Source: Gamarada debralockiae (Eukaryota; Ascomycota; Leotiomycetes; Helotiales; Hyphodiscaceae). Taken from it: a stretch of 64,000 bases of DNA. A program made the position numbers and the translations under genes. The DNA lies in NCBI GenBank assembly GCA_002803225.1, contig NXFV01000626.1:1-64000 (forward strand), read 5' to 3'. Of the stretch, positions 47,309 through 59,316 are shown piece after piece; positions within the stretch are counted from its first letter, which is position 1; each line of letters starts with the position of its first letter. Under the pieces are notes generated by a model. It saw only the letters and a program-made list of their open reading frames with translations, was not told the origin of the DNA and searched no databases.

Positions 47309-47954
47309 TCAAGAGGAAGGTCCATGTAACGATTTCCTTAGTCGCGTGTACTGTATTAGCGATTTCAAAAATGCGGGTTGTCCATTGGGGATAGGGGTAC
47401 ACGCATATACCGGGCTTTTTCTTCAAGTGGTCTTGTTTACTGTATATGATATTTTAGTCGATCAACAGCACGGCAGCGCGCCACCACAAACGCATTTCAA
47501 ATTCTGTCCAAATTACCCCTTCCATCTCTGCAAAATCGTAAGTGCATATTCATTTCCAAGCTTCCTTTGATGCATTTGGTGTTCCTTTTGACCGCATCAT
47601 AAAGACCACGGAAAATTCAAGCTGCTCGGGACATAAGGCACCGAGTTCATCATGTAGATCGCAATTCAGCCCATCTGCACGCAATTATCATTCCTGGTCC
47701 ATGATTTTCCTACTAATCAATTCCACTTCCCCAGATCTTACAATACCCCGCCAAATTGCGTTCCTCTACCCCTCATCGTCATCGACGTACTTTGGAATTT
47801 TCAAGCTCCTCAACGTTGACCTCCTCCTTTGGCCTCCAAGTACTTTCCAACGGTAGTGAAGTTCCGTTCCTCAATTCTTAAAGACCTGTTTCCTTTCCTT
47901 CTTGCTTCCTCTGTCACAGTTCCCTCTTTACACATTTCTGCTTTCAAGTTCAAG
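47309..47954. other. Intergenic stretch before the carboxylesterase
   Basis: No gene is seen. The final 200 bases are C/T-rich and should be the esterase promoter and leader; short frames here have no family match. Confidence 0.5.
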
Positions 47955-49746
47955 ATGTTCTCCTCTTTCTTGAGTGCCGTCCTCGCAGTATCTTCCTTGC
48001 TTGTAGTCGCCCAAGGTCAAGACCTATTAGCATCTCTGGACTATGGCACTTTCCAAGGGTCGTATAATTCACAGTACAACCTAAGCTACTGGAGAAAGAT
48101 TCCCTTCGCCGCTCCGCCGGTGGGTGAGAATCGTTTCCGAGCACCTCAGCCTCCTGAGCCAATCACGAACGGCACTTACGACTCAGATCAGAGTTTTGAC
48201 TACTGTCCACAAAGAACGGCATGCAAATTTCCATCTCCTCTCCTACTCTTTATTCCTTAATTCTGAATGTAAACCATTTCTAAACATCCACCAAACAGGT
48301 AAACGGCACAGAAGACTGCCTCTACCTAGGCCTCTACTCTCGCCCCTGGCTCTCCACTTCCCCTCTCCGTCCAGTCGTCGTCGTGTTCTTCGGCGGCGCC
48401 TTCATCGAAGGCGGCGGCTCATTCACCATCCCACCAGCCGGCTACCCCGTCCTAAATGCCTCCACCACCAACGATTTCATCTTCGTCTACCCCAACTACC
48501 GCGTCAACGCCTTCGGCTTCCTCCCCGGGGTCCAGATCGCCTCTTCCCCAACCTCGGACCTCAACCCAGGACTACTGGATCAACAAGCTGCTTTAATCTG
48601 GACACACAAGTATATTAGCCAGTTTGGTGGCGATCCGAAGAACGTCAGTATTTGGGGACAGAGTGCCGGGGCTGGGAGTGTAGTTGCGCAGGTTATTGCG
48701 AATGGAGGACAGACTAATCCGCCGCTTTTCTCGAAAGCGTTGGCTAGTAGCCCTTTCTGGCCGAAGACGTATAAATATGACGCACCGGAAGCACAAGCTA
48801 TCTATGATAATCTAGCGAATATGACGGGGTGCGCGGGACCGGAGTCGTTGAGCTGTTTGAAAGCTGCTGATGTGCAGACGATTCGCACTGCTGCGTTGGC
48901 GATTTCGGGCAGTCATTCGTATACTACTAGTTCTTATACCTGGGCGCCGGTTATTGATGGGGGGTTTTTGAGCCAGAGTTTGAGTCAGGCGACGATCAAT
49001 GGAAGGGTTAATATTGAGTTTGGGTGGGGGATGTATAATACTCATGAAGGTATATTTCGGAGCGCTGGCTGCCAAGGAATATATGCTAATGTGAAAAAGG
49101 GGAGAACTTCATCCCGCCCGGCCTGGCAGATACTAATAATACTGGATCCCTGTCGTTCAACTCTAGCACTGCGTCCTTTGACTCCTGGCTCCGGGGTTTC
49201 TTGCCAGGCTTCTCAGACCGCAATATCGAGCGGGTTCTTGAACTCTACCCACCAGTTAGCTCATCGGAAGAGATACCTAGTTACAATACGACCTATACGC
49301 AAGCTGGGTTGATCTATAGGGATGTCGTTCTGGCATGTCCAACTTATTGGACGGCAAGAGCTGCACACAAGAAGAGTTATGTGGGTGAATACACGATTGC
49401 GCCAGCGAAACATGCTAGTGATACTGAATGGGTATGCCCCTTTCTCTCCACCAACTTTTCTATGACAAGAATCTGATGATTGGGAAAGTGGAATCAAGTG
49501 AACGCCATCCAGAAGACCCAGCCTCTGATCTATGAAGGCTTCACTGGAGCCTTTGCGTCGTTCTTTCAGACGGCAGATCCAAATGCGCATAAACTCACGA
49601 ATGCAAGCGAGCCAGGTGTGCCGGAGAATTGGAGGACGGGAGAAGAGTTTGTGATTGAAGCGGATGGGTTTGCGAATGTAAAGATTGATCAGTTGAATGC
49701 GAGGTGTGGGTTCTGGAGGCAGGTTGCTAATGACATTCCCATTTGA
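47955..49746 (+). CDS. Secreted type-B carboxylesterase, 4 exons
   Basis: Exons 47955-48218, 48299-49049, 49100-49431 and 49489-49746 join in phase to about 534 residues. An N-terminal signal peptide (FLSAVLAVSSLLVVAQGQ) precedes the alpha/beta-hydrolase fold. Landmarks are RKIPFAAPPVGENRF, TEDCLYL, the oxyanion hole FFGGAFIEGG, and the nucleophile elbow GGDPKNVSIWGQSAGAGS with Ser at about residue 210; a C-terminal DPNAHK gives the likely catalytic His. Several N-x-S/T sites fit a secreted enzyme hydrolysing esters or lipids; the substrate is unknown. The first intron seems to use a GC donor (GCATGC), since no GT donor in the right phase is present there; this needs transcript support. Confidence 0.9.
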
Positions 49747-50748
49747 GATGGTATGGGGAAGTTGGCAAAGCAATAATGAACTAATCATAACACTTATTTA
49801 CACAACTTGATACTCCTTTGTCATCATCCACAACTTTTTATTTTTGACAGCCTTTTCCTTGTTGATATCCCTTTCCATCATTATTCGCCATTCTCCCAAA
49901 TTTCAGCGTCCGACAGAAGCAGGACTCTAACAATTAGTCAACAACAAACACCTCACCAGCATTAGATTTGAGACCCTGTGGCTTGGATATGCAGTCTGCC
50001 GTCCTCCAACCAACATAGATGCTGTCGATATCATTCATAGTTGAAGTACAGGATTCTAAAAGTCTGGAACTGTAGGAAGATCTCATATTGTCGGCGGTAG
50101 ACCTTTCGCTGTTGAGCCCGAGACCGTCGGAGCTTTTGCAGATTCTTTGAGACTGAGATACTAACCACGGCCTGTGTGATCCAGTTCACATAATCTTTAA
50201 AAAAGAGAAGGAAGTGGGTTTGTCGAGTTGTGTCAGGACTTGTAACACGAAGGTTCCCGTGAAATTTGCAGGTGGAGATTCATTGTTAATGGCAGTAGGG
50301 GAAGGAGGGCGAAGAGACTTTATGGAGAGTGGACAGAGCTGGTTCGGTGAAATATTTCACTGTTCGCAAACTGTGAATGTACAGTGCCCAGAATTTCAGC
50401 GTCTGAGATTGACTTTTCTCAATAGGTAGATGAAAGGTTGTTGAACTCAATGATCAATGTTTAGAGTTGGATTATGATTCATTCCCAGTGTGCATAAGAC
50501 CAAGTACCCGACAGACGCCATACACTTAGATACTCAAAAACTAGCATGCTACGCAAAGCATGACAAAAAGCCGCTCATTACCATAATTTGATGAAATCCG
50601 AATATTTCAAAAGAAAAATTTGTGCGAGAAAGGTATATATGAAAATTTCAGCCCATGAACAACAATATCCTTGACCTTGAAAGCAGCGGCGTGCCTTGCG
50701 GGGTCGAGCGTCATCTTCACCATCCTTCACCAGTAATCAGATTCGACA
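49747..50748. other. Intergenic stretch between convergent genes
   Basis: The esterase (plus) and the BTB gene (minus) both end here. I see only short frames. It should hold both 3' untranslated regions. Confidence 0.5.
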
Positions 50749-52566
50749 TCACAAATAGGGATCGCGATTCCGCCTACCAGGGCCCTCAACAATAACATTA
50801 TCCCTCGGAATCGGGATCGGAAGCGGCCTCTCCATAGCCGGCAAATCGTCCTTAATATCCTCCTCCCTCCTCTCAATCATCTCCTTCATAATAATCGTCG
50901 CCAATTCCGGATTTTCCATAAAGAACGCCGCCGTCTCATCAGGGAAGTTCTTCCAAAGCCGAGCTTGCAAGAACCCTACTCTTGCAAAGACTTTCTTGAG
51001 TAGGGGATCCATCGGACTTAGACCGGCTTGTAGGGTTTTGCAGGATTGGAGAACGGTTGGGAGGGCAGCGTCTAGGCCGGCGATCTCGAAATTGTTGATT
51101 ATGGTTGCGGACACGCAGCTTTTGAAATCGGGCATTAGGAAACGGTCCGCGCAGACGTAGACTTCGATGCTAAGGGAGTAGGCCATGGCCCAGGTTCGGA
51201 GATCTTCTTGAGACATTCGCTCCTCGGGCACTGGATCGTCGAGCACAACTATGTTGTTTCTGGATCCTCGTCGGCGGTCACGGTCGCGGTCGCGAGGGCG
51301 AGGCGGATAGCGGCCTCCGATGACCACGGGTTGCGGTGGAGGTGGGTTGTACCATCGATTCCTGGGAGGGGGTGGTCGTCTTGTTACGCCGCAGTTCCAG
51401 CATGGAGGGCCGATCGCTTCCGTTGTGCATGATGCGCATTGGCAGTCTGGCCTATGTCTGTAAAATCTCCTAGTCAGTATTGGACAAATTGATCACTATG
51501 TAAGGGGGCTACAAACCTCCCAGGTTCTTTCCGCTGTCTCTGTTCCCAAAGCCGCTCTTGCCGTCTTCGGCGGTTCTCTCGTCTTCTCCGACTTCTGGTA
51601 CTGCTGGTTGTTGGCACAATTCGTAAACCACAGAGATTACGGGGGGTTCGATACTATTCAGAAAATTTTGAAGCTTGACATGATCGCTTACCTTTCATCA
51701 CTCGCGCTTCCGCCGGAATCCGTGCCATCATCGCTACCTGAGTTTATATCGTCCATTTCTTTGCCCTTCCCTTTGTCAGGCTCCTCAACTACACAAATAA
51801 TCAGCAATTTCCATGATAGAAGTCCGATGCTGAGACGCACTCAAGACACTTGCGACTGTTTTGATTGGCACATAAGTTCCCTCGTATAGAAACGCCACCA
51901 CGAAACTGAATATGGCAGGATCTTCTTCTGGCAAGTCGATAGCCTGATCCTCTGCTTCCCGAAACTCTCCATCCAGAGCTTTCCTAAAGTATTCGGATTT
52001 CGTGAGAATGTCTCTGTGCACGGAGAACACTTCGGCCGTGGGTCCGACGCGAACTGGTATGATGGCGCTCTGATGTCGTCTGTAAATCCAAATTAGCACT
52101 TCTCTTCGCTATATCCCCTTCAATTTTATGAGAGAATAATTATGGAAGTCTTCTTGCTCGTTCAATGACGCTTAGTGATGCTACAGAGGGGATCGCCTTG
52201 TCCAAGCTTTTGGAACACCCCAAAGCAAGAAAGGGCTTCGAGACCGTTTCCGCAGACCTTCAACACACCGACTTCTTTAATCTATCCTGGCGATTGAATG
52301 TAGCATGCTCACTTGTTGGTAGAGGTTCCAACTCTGCCATAGAAATACCGGCGCAAGGCAAGGGCAGAAACAACTTACCCATCAACACTGGACAACCAGA
52401 GATCCTTCTTTGGATCTGCCACTTCCTTGACTTTCATATCATCCTCCACAAAATCTAATACAACGACGTCTGGAGTTGTAGTACTGGGTGCTCGCATTTC
52501 TGCATCCAAGGACCTCTCTGGGCGGTCCGTGGTGGGCACCCGCGCGCTTCCTCTCGTCCTCGCCAT
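50749..52566 (-). CDS. BTB/POZ-domain protein, 5 exons
   Basis: Exons 52566-52379, 52079-51841, 51788-51692, 51600-51517 and 51457-50749 join in phase to 438 residues. Exon 2 holds the BTB fold core: PVRVGPTAEVFSVHRDILT, SEYFRKALDGEFREA, LPEEDPAIFSFVVAFLYEG. Then come an acidic Gly/Ser linker, an Arg-rich stretch (SRRRRENRRRRQERL), Cys pairs (CQCASC and CWNCG, possibly a small metal knuckle) and a Pro/Arg region. The C-terminal helical part (AYSLSIEVYVCADRFLMPDF) is what usually follows BTB in fungal proteins of this kind. BTB proteins often act as dimerisation modules or Cullin-3 adaptors; no specific role can be given. Confidence 0.87.
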
Positions 52567-54471
52567 TTCTCGGTCGTGCCAAAAAGCGCAATTCAATATA
52601 TCCGACTGTTCGATAACTGGAAGGTAGAAATGTAGAATGCGCAAAAAAGAAGAAAATAATTCAAAGATATCAGCCCCCCGCTCCAAGACTGTCAGCCAGG
52701 CTCCCGTCCTTGTATCACCCACACCTTTTCCTCACCGAGTCTGTAGCGCGTCTGCCTCACAGGCTCTCAGCGGATGATTGTGTTGGAAGGCGTCAATTGG
52801 ACGTCATCGCAAACGACAAGGCTTCATCAATGGATGATATCTGAGTCACCTAAGAATTGTTTGCGAAAGAAACAGTTTGGACATGAAGAGTGCAGGAACT
52901 TGAAAAAGAAATATCGGCGAGCTGCGCGGCGGATGATAAGTCGCGTGATATTCCAGTTGGGTGCATCCGCGGCCACGCCTTCTCCACTTAGGGGAGGCTG
53001 AGAGTCAAGTTCGCTGGCCGTTTGGAGACGTGGGCTATTCTCTGGATGGGAAACGATGTGATTTGGTCGAGAAGAATACATTGCAGCTTTTAGTACTGAG
53101 GATAAGTTCGTGCAGGAAAGGCTGCAGAATTGATAGGATGGCAAGCCGTCGGCTGGCTGAAGGTGGAGAGACACTTCGGAATATGTATGCAAACTTCGTC
53201 ACGGGTTTGCATGGTTGAGATGAATCAGATAAGAAAGCCATTCCCATTTCAAAAAGACATGATATCGACAGCTGAAAAATGGGGCTAAATTCGAGATTCG
53301 AGGAATTGGAAAGTCTCAGAGGTGTCCATAAGATAGAGATTAGGCTGGTATTTAGTCAAGATACGAGCTGCTTATGTAATTCGCCTGGTGGGAGATTGAT
53401 GCAGCGACGGTGGATATAATATTCACCTCTCCCAGAGGCGCAGACATTCAACGAAGGCGCGATTCCAATGAATCTTATAACACGAGAAAAGCATTCGACC
53501 AAGGTACCCAGACTTTCAACGAGTGCAGAGCAGGATTGAAGGTGTGGATATCGTGGCCAAAGACTGTTGATTGGATACGTTTTATGAAGGTCAAAGAAAA
53601 GCAGGCAGTGTCTTACTCTCATATTGAACAAGACTTTTGTCGACTTCGTCCATCGACTCTATTGATCTTATCTAGAGTTCCTCGTGGGCTGTCATCGCTA
53701 CGGGAATCCGGGGGAAAAAATTTCCACACGAACCGTGCAGGACTTTACCATGGCAAAAGGTCAGAGAAACCTCTTCCTTCCACAAATCAGACTAAAATGT
53801 GTATCGAGATACTCTAGGGAGACGATCAACGCCCCACAATACCATCGAAGATCATAACTGGACTGGAATATTGACGACTGCTCTAGAAGATACATCATCA
53901 AGGTCTGTTTTGCTGACTAGCTAGACATATTTGGACCAGTTTTAAAGATTTTATGGGGAGATTTAGGAAGACTGCTCGTACGAAGTTCCCCAAGGTCAAA
54001 AATACAGTCGTCGGTGAAGTCACTTTCTTCCCGATACCTAGAGTCGAAGAGCGAGCGCCTCCTCGATGCCGTTATGTCCTTGATGGCCGTGAAAGCGCCA
54101 TATGTTTTTGCTATGGTAAATCATCAAAACACTGATCGCTCTTATTTTATAGGGGGGTTTTTTTTTTGTTAAGATTTAATAGGAAAACAAGCGCAAGTGC
54201 GTCCTAACTTGTCTCACCAAGAAGGTGATTTCAGGCACAATTGAATTAGATACCACTAGTACGGAGGTTCTTGATTATGTTAGCTGAATCCTGGCAAAAA
54301 CTCGAAAGTCCCACAAGTCAAGCACTTAATTCTCGGACTATCAGCTGAGATCAGCTCTAATCAGCCGTCCATATTTTGGACGACAATTCCTTTGTGTCAT
54401 GCTATTTCGCTGGAACTTTCCCTGCAATCTCATCAGTACTTCATTTTGTCAGGTCATTGCAGTTTCTCAAC
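52567..54471. other. Gene-poor stretch ahead of the broken acyltransferase
   Basis: No supported gene. A 135-codon plus-strand frame (53410-53817) has irregular composition and no domain. A homopolymer tract (G-run then T-run) sits near 54150-54170. This marks the left side of the gene-poor, relic-rich part of the window. Confidence 0.5.
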
Positions 54472-55842
54472 ATGTTCAACTTAGGTCCGTTCGGGCAAAT
54501 GCCCCAAATCACCACCTATACCCTCGTTCCTCTCGGATTCACACTCGAAGATGAGAACCAGCAAGCCGTGATTTCACTCCTCGAAAGAGCTGCAAGCGAA
54601 ATCACGCTCTCATATCCCTGGCTTGCAGGGCAAATCGTCAACGAGAAGTCAGAAGACGAGAAGGAGCCGAACTCGGGCACATACAAGGTAGTCAATTACA
54701 GACCACACGAACAGACTTCCAGATTTGTGCATGTCAAGGACTGCAGGAACTTATATCCCAGCTACGAGGACATCATTAAGGCTCGCGCCCCTCTGTCGAT
54801 GCTGGATGGCAGTTGATATCTCCCGCATACGGCTTTCCGTACCTGTAACCCAGCAATGTCACCCAACCTGTTGTCATCATGCAGGCGAACTTCGTCCGAG
54901 GTAGTCTACTCCTGACAAATTGTGGACATCACCTCACCATGAATGCAAATGGCCACGAGCGATTCGTCCGTCAATTTGCCAGACTCTGCCGCTCTGGAAA
55001 ACTGCTAGAAGATCACGCTCGCATGGGACATACGGACCAGCAAACAATCATCCCTCCTCTCCGCCCAGGCCAGGAGCCTTTGCCAATGGAGATCATTCGT
55101 TGCGCGTCAAAATCGAATGATTAACCCGGGACATGGCCGCCTCCTGGGTCTGGCGAGACATGGAAGTCCTTCCGGTTTACAGCGGCGAAAATCGCAGCAT
55201 TGAAAATCGATGCCTCCAGAGATTGCTCGAGTTTGGATGTTAAGTACATATCGTCCAATGACGCGGCCACAACCTTTATTTGGACTCGCATCGCTACCGT
55301 TCGCTCAGAGGCAGTGCCAAAAGATAGTCGGACGATGTTAATCAGAGCAGTCAATGGACGAAAACGACTTGCTTCACCTATATCTGAAGGGTACATGGGT
55401 CACTCTATCCTCTGCTCCTTCACTCCTTTGCCACTCGAAAACGTTCTGAATGACTCTCTCTCTACAACTGTAATTAGTGTTCGGAAGTCACTGATGGAAA
55501 TTGACGATCATCAAGTCTGTTCCTTTTATTTTTTATTTTTAGCTTACTTAAGTCGGAGAAAGACAAAACAACTTTTGGATGTGGCGCGAAGATGAATCCA
55601 GAGACTGACTTTATGATCACGAGTTTTGCCGGCCAGCAGCTATACAGTACAAGCTTGGGGACTTGTTGGGCATGCCGAATTTCATTAGGAGGCCGAGACT
55701 TCCCGGGTGAAAAGAGGCTTTGTTATATGCTACCTACGATCAGGGAGGGGATATCGCTCTTGCTATTGGATTGTCGGATGAGGGATATCAGGAGTTGTTG
55801 ACTGATGCGAGATGGAAAGATTATGCTGAAGTGATTGAGTAA
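54472..55842 (+). pseudogene. Broken Tri101-like acyltransferase (transferase family)
   Basis: The stretch reads through as a BAHD/Tri101-like fungal transferase but in pieces. The first frame (ATG 54472) stops near 54816 after APLSMLDGS, where a one-base loss shifts frame. A TAA near 54848 follows, then another in-frame TAA at about 55121 and a further break after about 55570. The C-terminal part needs at least one more frame change before it ends in the family-like DARWKDYAEVIE and a TAA at 55842. Family marks are the VPLGF-type opening, the HHLTMNA motif and NPETDFMITSFAG. The catalytic HxxxD Asp is replaced by Asn (GAT to AAT type change). I infer a once functional acyl-CoA-dependent transferase, now dead. 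No trichothecene genes are nearby. Confidence 0.8.
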
Positions 55843-55894
55843 AAATGATGCTGGAGATCTACCGCCCTTGAAACCAGAATTAAGATGTCTGCAA

Positions 55895-56158
55895 TCAAGC
55901 ACTTCCAAAATCTGCCCTGCCCATAATTGTCGTTGCCAAGATCAATGTTGCTGTTGCTTCCTTTGTCATCTTCACACCTCCTTGACTTAACGAGTAAAGC
56001 ATCGTAGCGACTGCTTGCGTCCATCGGCTAGACCAAAGTAAGAAAGCAAAGCAAGGGAATACTGCTACATTAAGGGCCACTCGGGCAAGACCATGCTCTC
56101 GGAGAGACCAAACCGATGAGACATATTGCTTTGGTTCCATTGTTGATGTTGGATGCAT
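55895..56158 (-). CDS. Tentative 87-residue protein
   Basis: An ATG at 56158 (alternative 56140) opens 87 codons ending at 55895. The product contains a hydrophobic segment VALNVAVFPCFAFLLW, so it might be a small membrane protein. No family is recognised and it lies between a pseudogene and the aldolase gene. A TATAAAAG sequence lies only about 20 bases before the ATG, too close to serve as its TATA box. Confidence 0.25.
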   Translation of the reverse strand: MHPTSTMEPKQYVSSVWSLREHGLARVALNVAVFPCFAFLLWSSRWTQAVATMLYSLSQGGVKMTKEATATLILATTIMGRADFGSA

Positions 56159-56282
56159 GAGGCTGCTGCGGCTTTTATACTATGCGATTCTCATCCGCTT
56201 TTTTTTGACCTTCGGATCTGAAATATTGGGTGAAGGGAACGGAGAAATTCATTTTGCGATAACGTTCCTTCCTCCCTAGTCC

Positions 56283-57250
56283 TTACTTAAGAAAACTCCC
56301 ATTGCTCTTCGCAAGCTGCTCATCATAATACCCCTGAAAAGCCAGCCATCCCTTCTCCGGACCACCGACTTGCGGGTACGTAAACGCAGCTTCCTCATCA
56401 TTAATAAAGATCTTCTTGTGTCCGCTCCCTGCACTGGCTGCATCAACCAACAGCTGCGCATGACACGTCTTATCGAGACTGATAAACCAGAATGCAGCTT
56501 CATCAACACTTTGTCCTACAGTCAACAAGCCATGATTTTGCAAGATGGCAGCTTTGCCGTTGCCAAGGCATTTCGCGATGCGTTTCCCTTCCTCGCGATC
56601 GAGGACTATGCCGCCGAAGTTGTCGTATACGGCGTGTGATTTATAGAAACGGAGTGAGTCCTGCGTTATCATGTCGAGCTCGCGGCCGAAGACTGAGAAT
56701 GCTTTGCCGTAGACGGAGTGTGCATGGCATGCTGCGTGGACATCGGGACGTGCCTTGTGGACTGTTAAATAGTCAGCCACTTGTTATTTTGGCAAGAAGA
56801 GGCGACAAAATGTACTTTCGGAATGGATTGCAAAGGCAGCTGCGTTGATAGGCTCATCTCCAACCACAACATCTCCATCTTCGTTCACGAGAATGAGATC
56901 CGAGACACAGATCTGGGAGAAATGCTGCGAGAGTGGATTGAGCCAGAAGTGATCTGTAAGGACTGGGTCCCGGACTGAGATGTGACCCGCAACTCCTTCG
57001 TCGAAACCTCGTTCGGCGAATCTAAGAACCATTAGCACAATTGTTTCAATAGAGGGGGGCACGGAAATGAAGCTTACATCCGGAACGCAGCAGCAAGGTG
57101 CTGTTTACGATACAATCTCTCCTCTTCTAAACTCTCGAACTTGGGATACGAACGGATATTGAGCTTCTTGCCGGAAACGGTCTTTCCAAGCGCTCCAAGC
57201 TTTGAATTGCCCTCGCTTTCTCCACTGAGTGTTGTTGCTGTTGGTGCCAT
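56283..57250 (-). CDS. Class II aldolase/adducin-domain protein, 3 exons
   Basis: Exons 57250-57078, 57021-56816 and 56761-56283 join in phase to 285 residues. The fold marks are GFDEGVAGHISVRDP, LVNEDGDVV, the metal-binding pair in ARPDVHAACHAHSVYGKAFS (HxxCHAH), and ILQNHGLLTVG, whose His is the third zinc ligand. These are the features of the class II aldolase/adducin family (fuculose- and ribulose-phosphate aldolases, and fungal homologues of unknown substrate). It has no signal peptide. Length is typical for the fungal proteins. Start: the ATG at 57250 gives a short polar leader before the first conserved segment. Confidence 0.9.
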
Positions 57251-57955
57251 TGTTTCGGTTTTGCCAAGTGACGAAGTAGAAATAGTCTCTGTTTGAATAC
57301 ATGGAGTTGTCGAACCTGAATTTGGTCTGGTGAGAGGCTAATAAGGAAGGAGTGGCGTTGGAAGTGGAGGTTCATGAAGATCAATTTGCCCCACTTTGCA
57401 TCGTAGCGGGGTAAAGCCTCATGCGGGGATTCAATTTATGGCCGGAATCAATCCGATTATCGGGGTTTTCCCTGGGTGTCTACTACTTGGAGAAATCCTT
57501 AGAATAGCCTTGGACTTTGTTCCAATCAAAAGCATTTTCAGTATTGTCAATTTGGAAATGTCTTACAAATATCCGAAGGAGACCGTTTCGAAACGACATC
57601 CTCGGACCGCTTGAACGAGCTTCCCCAACGTCTCGCTTAGTTTTGCGTGGAATCCTCATTATCACTTTGGCCACTATAGTGCGCTCATAGTAGCATAGAT
57701 ATCTTCGAACCTCGAAAGCACACGAATTAGAAGAGAACACCGTGTTCAACCCTGAAAGCATCAAATATCCAAAAACCTGCCCACGAACGAGCAAAACACG
57801 GTCTTCACTTTCCCTCATCTTCCAAACTCTTCTTAATCCATTCGAAATGAAAGTACTTCTATACAGTTTCTTAGCCTTCTCATCTTCTACAAGTTGACCT
57901 CTGCAGTCAGTCAAGCACCTCTACACATATTAGGACAATGCGCACCCGAAGATTC
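57251..57955. other. Spacer between the aldolase gene and the transposon
   Basis: I see no gene. A 143-codon minus-strand frame (57914-57483) has no recognisable domain. The right boundary is the inferred 5' end of the Tc1/mariner relic. Confidence 0.45.
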
Positions 57956-57978
57956 TATAGTAAGCGAGCTGAAGTTTG
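57956..57978. repeat. Left terminal inverted repeat of the Tc1/mariner relic
   Basis: The inner 13 bases GAGCTGAAGTTTG exactly match, inverted, the sequence at 59294-59306; the outer part matches with three differences. It was found by comparing the flanks of the transposase, so it was not read off a known TIR. Confidence 0.75.
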
Positions 57979-59293
57979 AACTGAAATGCGTATAAAGCAC
58001 GTTTTTTCGCGAACCGCGATTCCTTCCATCTACAATAACACTACATTTTGCCACTACAACGAACCCCTTTGTATAATACTAATAGCAATTGATGATACAG
58101 ATGTCCTGGACTGTCTCCTTACTAAAGGGGACTAATTGTGGGCGCACGCAAAGCCGGTAGTTCTTCTAAAGAGATTGAGAACGAATTAGGCCATTCGCAA
58201 GGGGCTATACACAAGACCCTAGAGTCTATTTATATATACAACGAAGGCTATACTTTACCCACGCAACAGTACTCCCTTGAAGTATACAAGCTGCGCTCGT
58301 CGGCATATGCTTCAATACCTACGATCCTACTTGAAAATGACCCACAAGAAGCGTTAAGAGGCCACAGGCTTCAAATATCCGATTCATATATATATAACCT
58401 TATAATAGCTACAGGCCTAAAACATTAGCGCGCAAAAAAGCGGCCAGAGCTTACACTAGCAGTAGCTACTAAAAGGCTACTCTAGTGCCATTGTAGGGTC
58501 TATTGGAAGACAAAGAAGTAGTGGGATTATATATAAAGTAATAAGTGTTTCGTAGAGTAGAGTAAAGAGAGGGAGATTATCTGGGTTTGGGGTTATTCTA
58601 CTAATAAATAGAAATCTATATACATTAAAACATGTAAGAAGGGAAAGGGCATACGAGCGATGGTTTTGTGGCCTTTTGGGATAAGAGACAGTACTCTAAT
58701 CTACTGATTTTAGAGTATGACTTCGAGTCAAAGAAGCGTAAGTACTCTACTAACTCTTATCTTGCCCTTTTTAAGGACCTTGTTATACTACACTATACTA
58801 ACGACCTCATATTCATGCGAGACAACGTCTTAATCCGTACAACTAAAAAGGTCAAGGAATAGTTCAAGAAACAAGTATACAAGTCACAGATTAGTCTCCT
58901 TATTCGCTAGACCTTAATCTAATTAAATACACTTAGAAAACGACTTAAAGATATAACATCATGAACGTTCCCTAAACTCTAGCAATCAAATGGGAAGACT
59001 GAAAAGGACTAAACTACAATAGAAGAAACTTTAAAGGAAGCTGGGGCAATGATACCTATTAGTTATTTTGAGGATTTGATAGAGAGTACAGAAAGGAGGG
59101 TTCAGGCTTGTATTAACGCGAATGGCTGGCATACGAAGCACCGAACGGATGAATTAGGAATCCAAGGAGTATGTTTTGAAGCGATGATATGTATGATTAA
59201 TTTGGTCTTGACGGAATTGAATTATAAATTGTTTTCGGTTTTGTAATTATATAAAGAGTATTGCTGATTTATTTTTGATTTTCGGCCGCGGCA

Positions 59294-59316
59294 CAAACTT
59301 CAGCTCTAGTACTATA
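59294..59316. repeat. Right terminal inverted repeat of the Tc1/mariner relic
   Basis: Inverse of the left repeat, ending in CTATA at the outside edge. Tc1/mariner elements insert at TA, and a TA is present at the edge here and at the left end. Confidence 0.75.

Larger units (their letters stand above)
57956..59316 (+). mobile_element. RIP-damaged Tc1/mariner-type element with terminal inverted repeats
   Basis: The ends form imperfect inverted repeats of 23 bases: TATAGTAAGCGAGCTGAAGTTTG at 57956-57978 and its inverse at 59294-59316, 20 of 23 matching, with 13 consecutive identical bases. TA dinucleotides flank both ends. Between them a dead transposase runs plus: a helix-turn-helix region starts near 58138 (GARKAGSSSKEIENELGHSQ), then KKRPELTLAVATKRLL, a catalytic region near 58530-58560 where an Asp-Glu is now Asn-Lys, a RDNVLIRTT block (second Asp kept) and a SLDLNLIKYT block at about 58904 where family members have SPDLNPIE. 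Many TAG/TAA stops occur, nearly all by C-to-T or G-to-A change. The length, 1,361 bases, fits this class. Confidence 0.85.

Noticed and set aside
53410..53817. 135-codon plus-strand frame
   Set aside because: No recognisable domain, no conserved motif and no partner exon.
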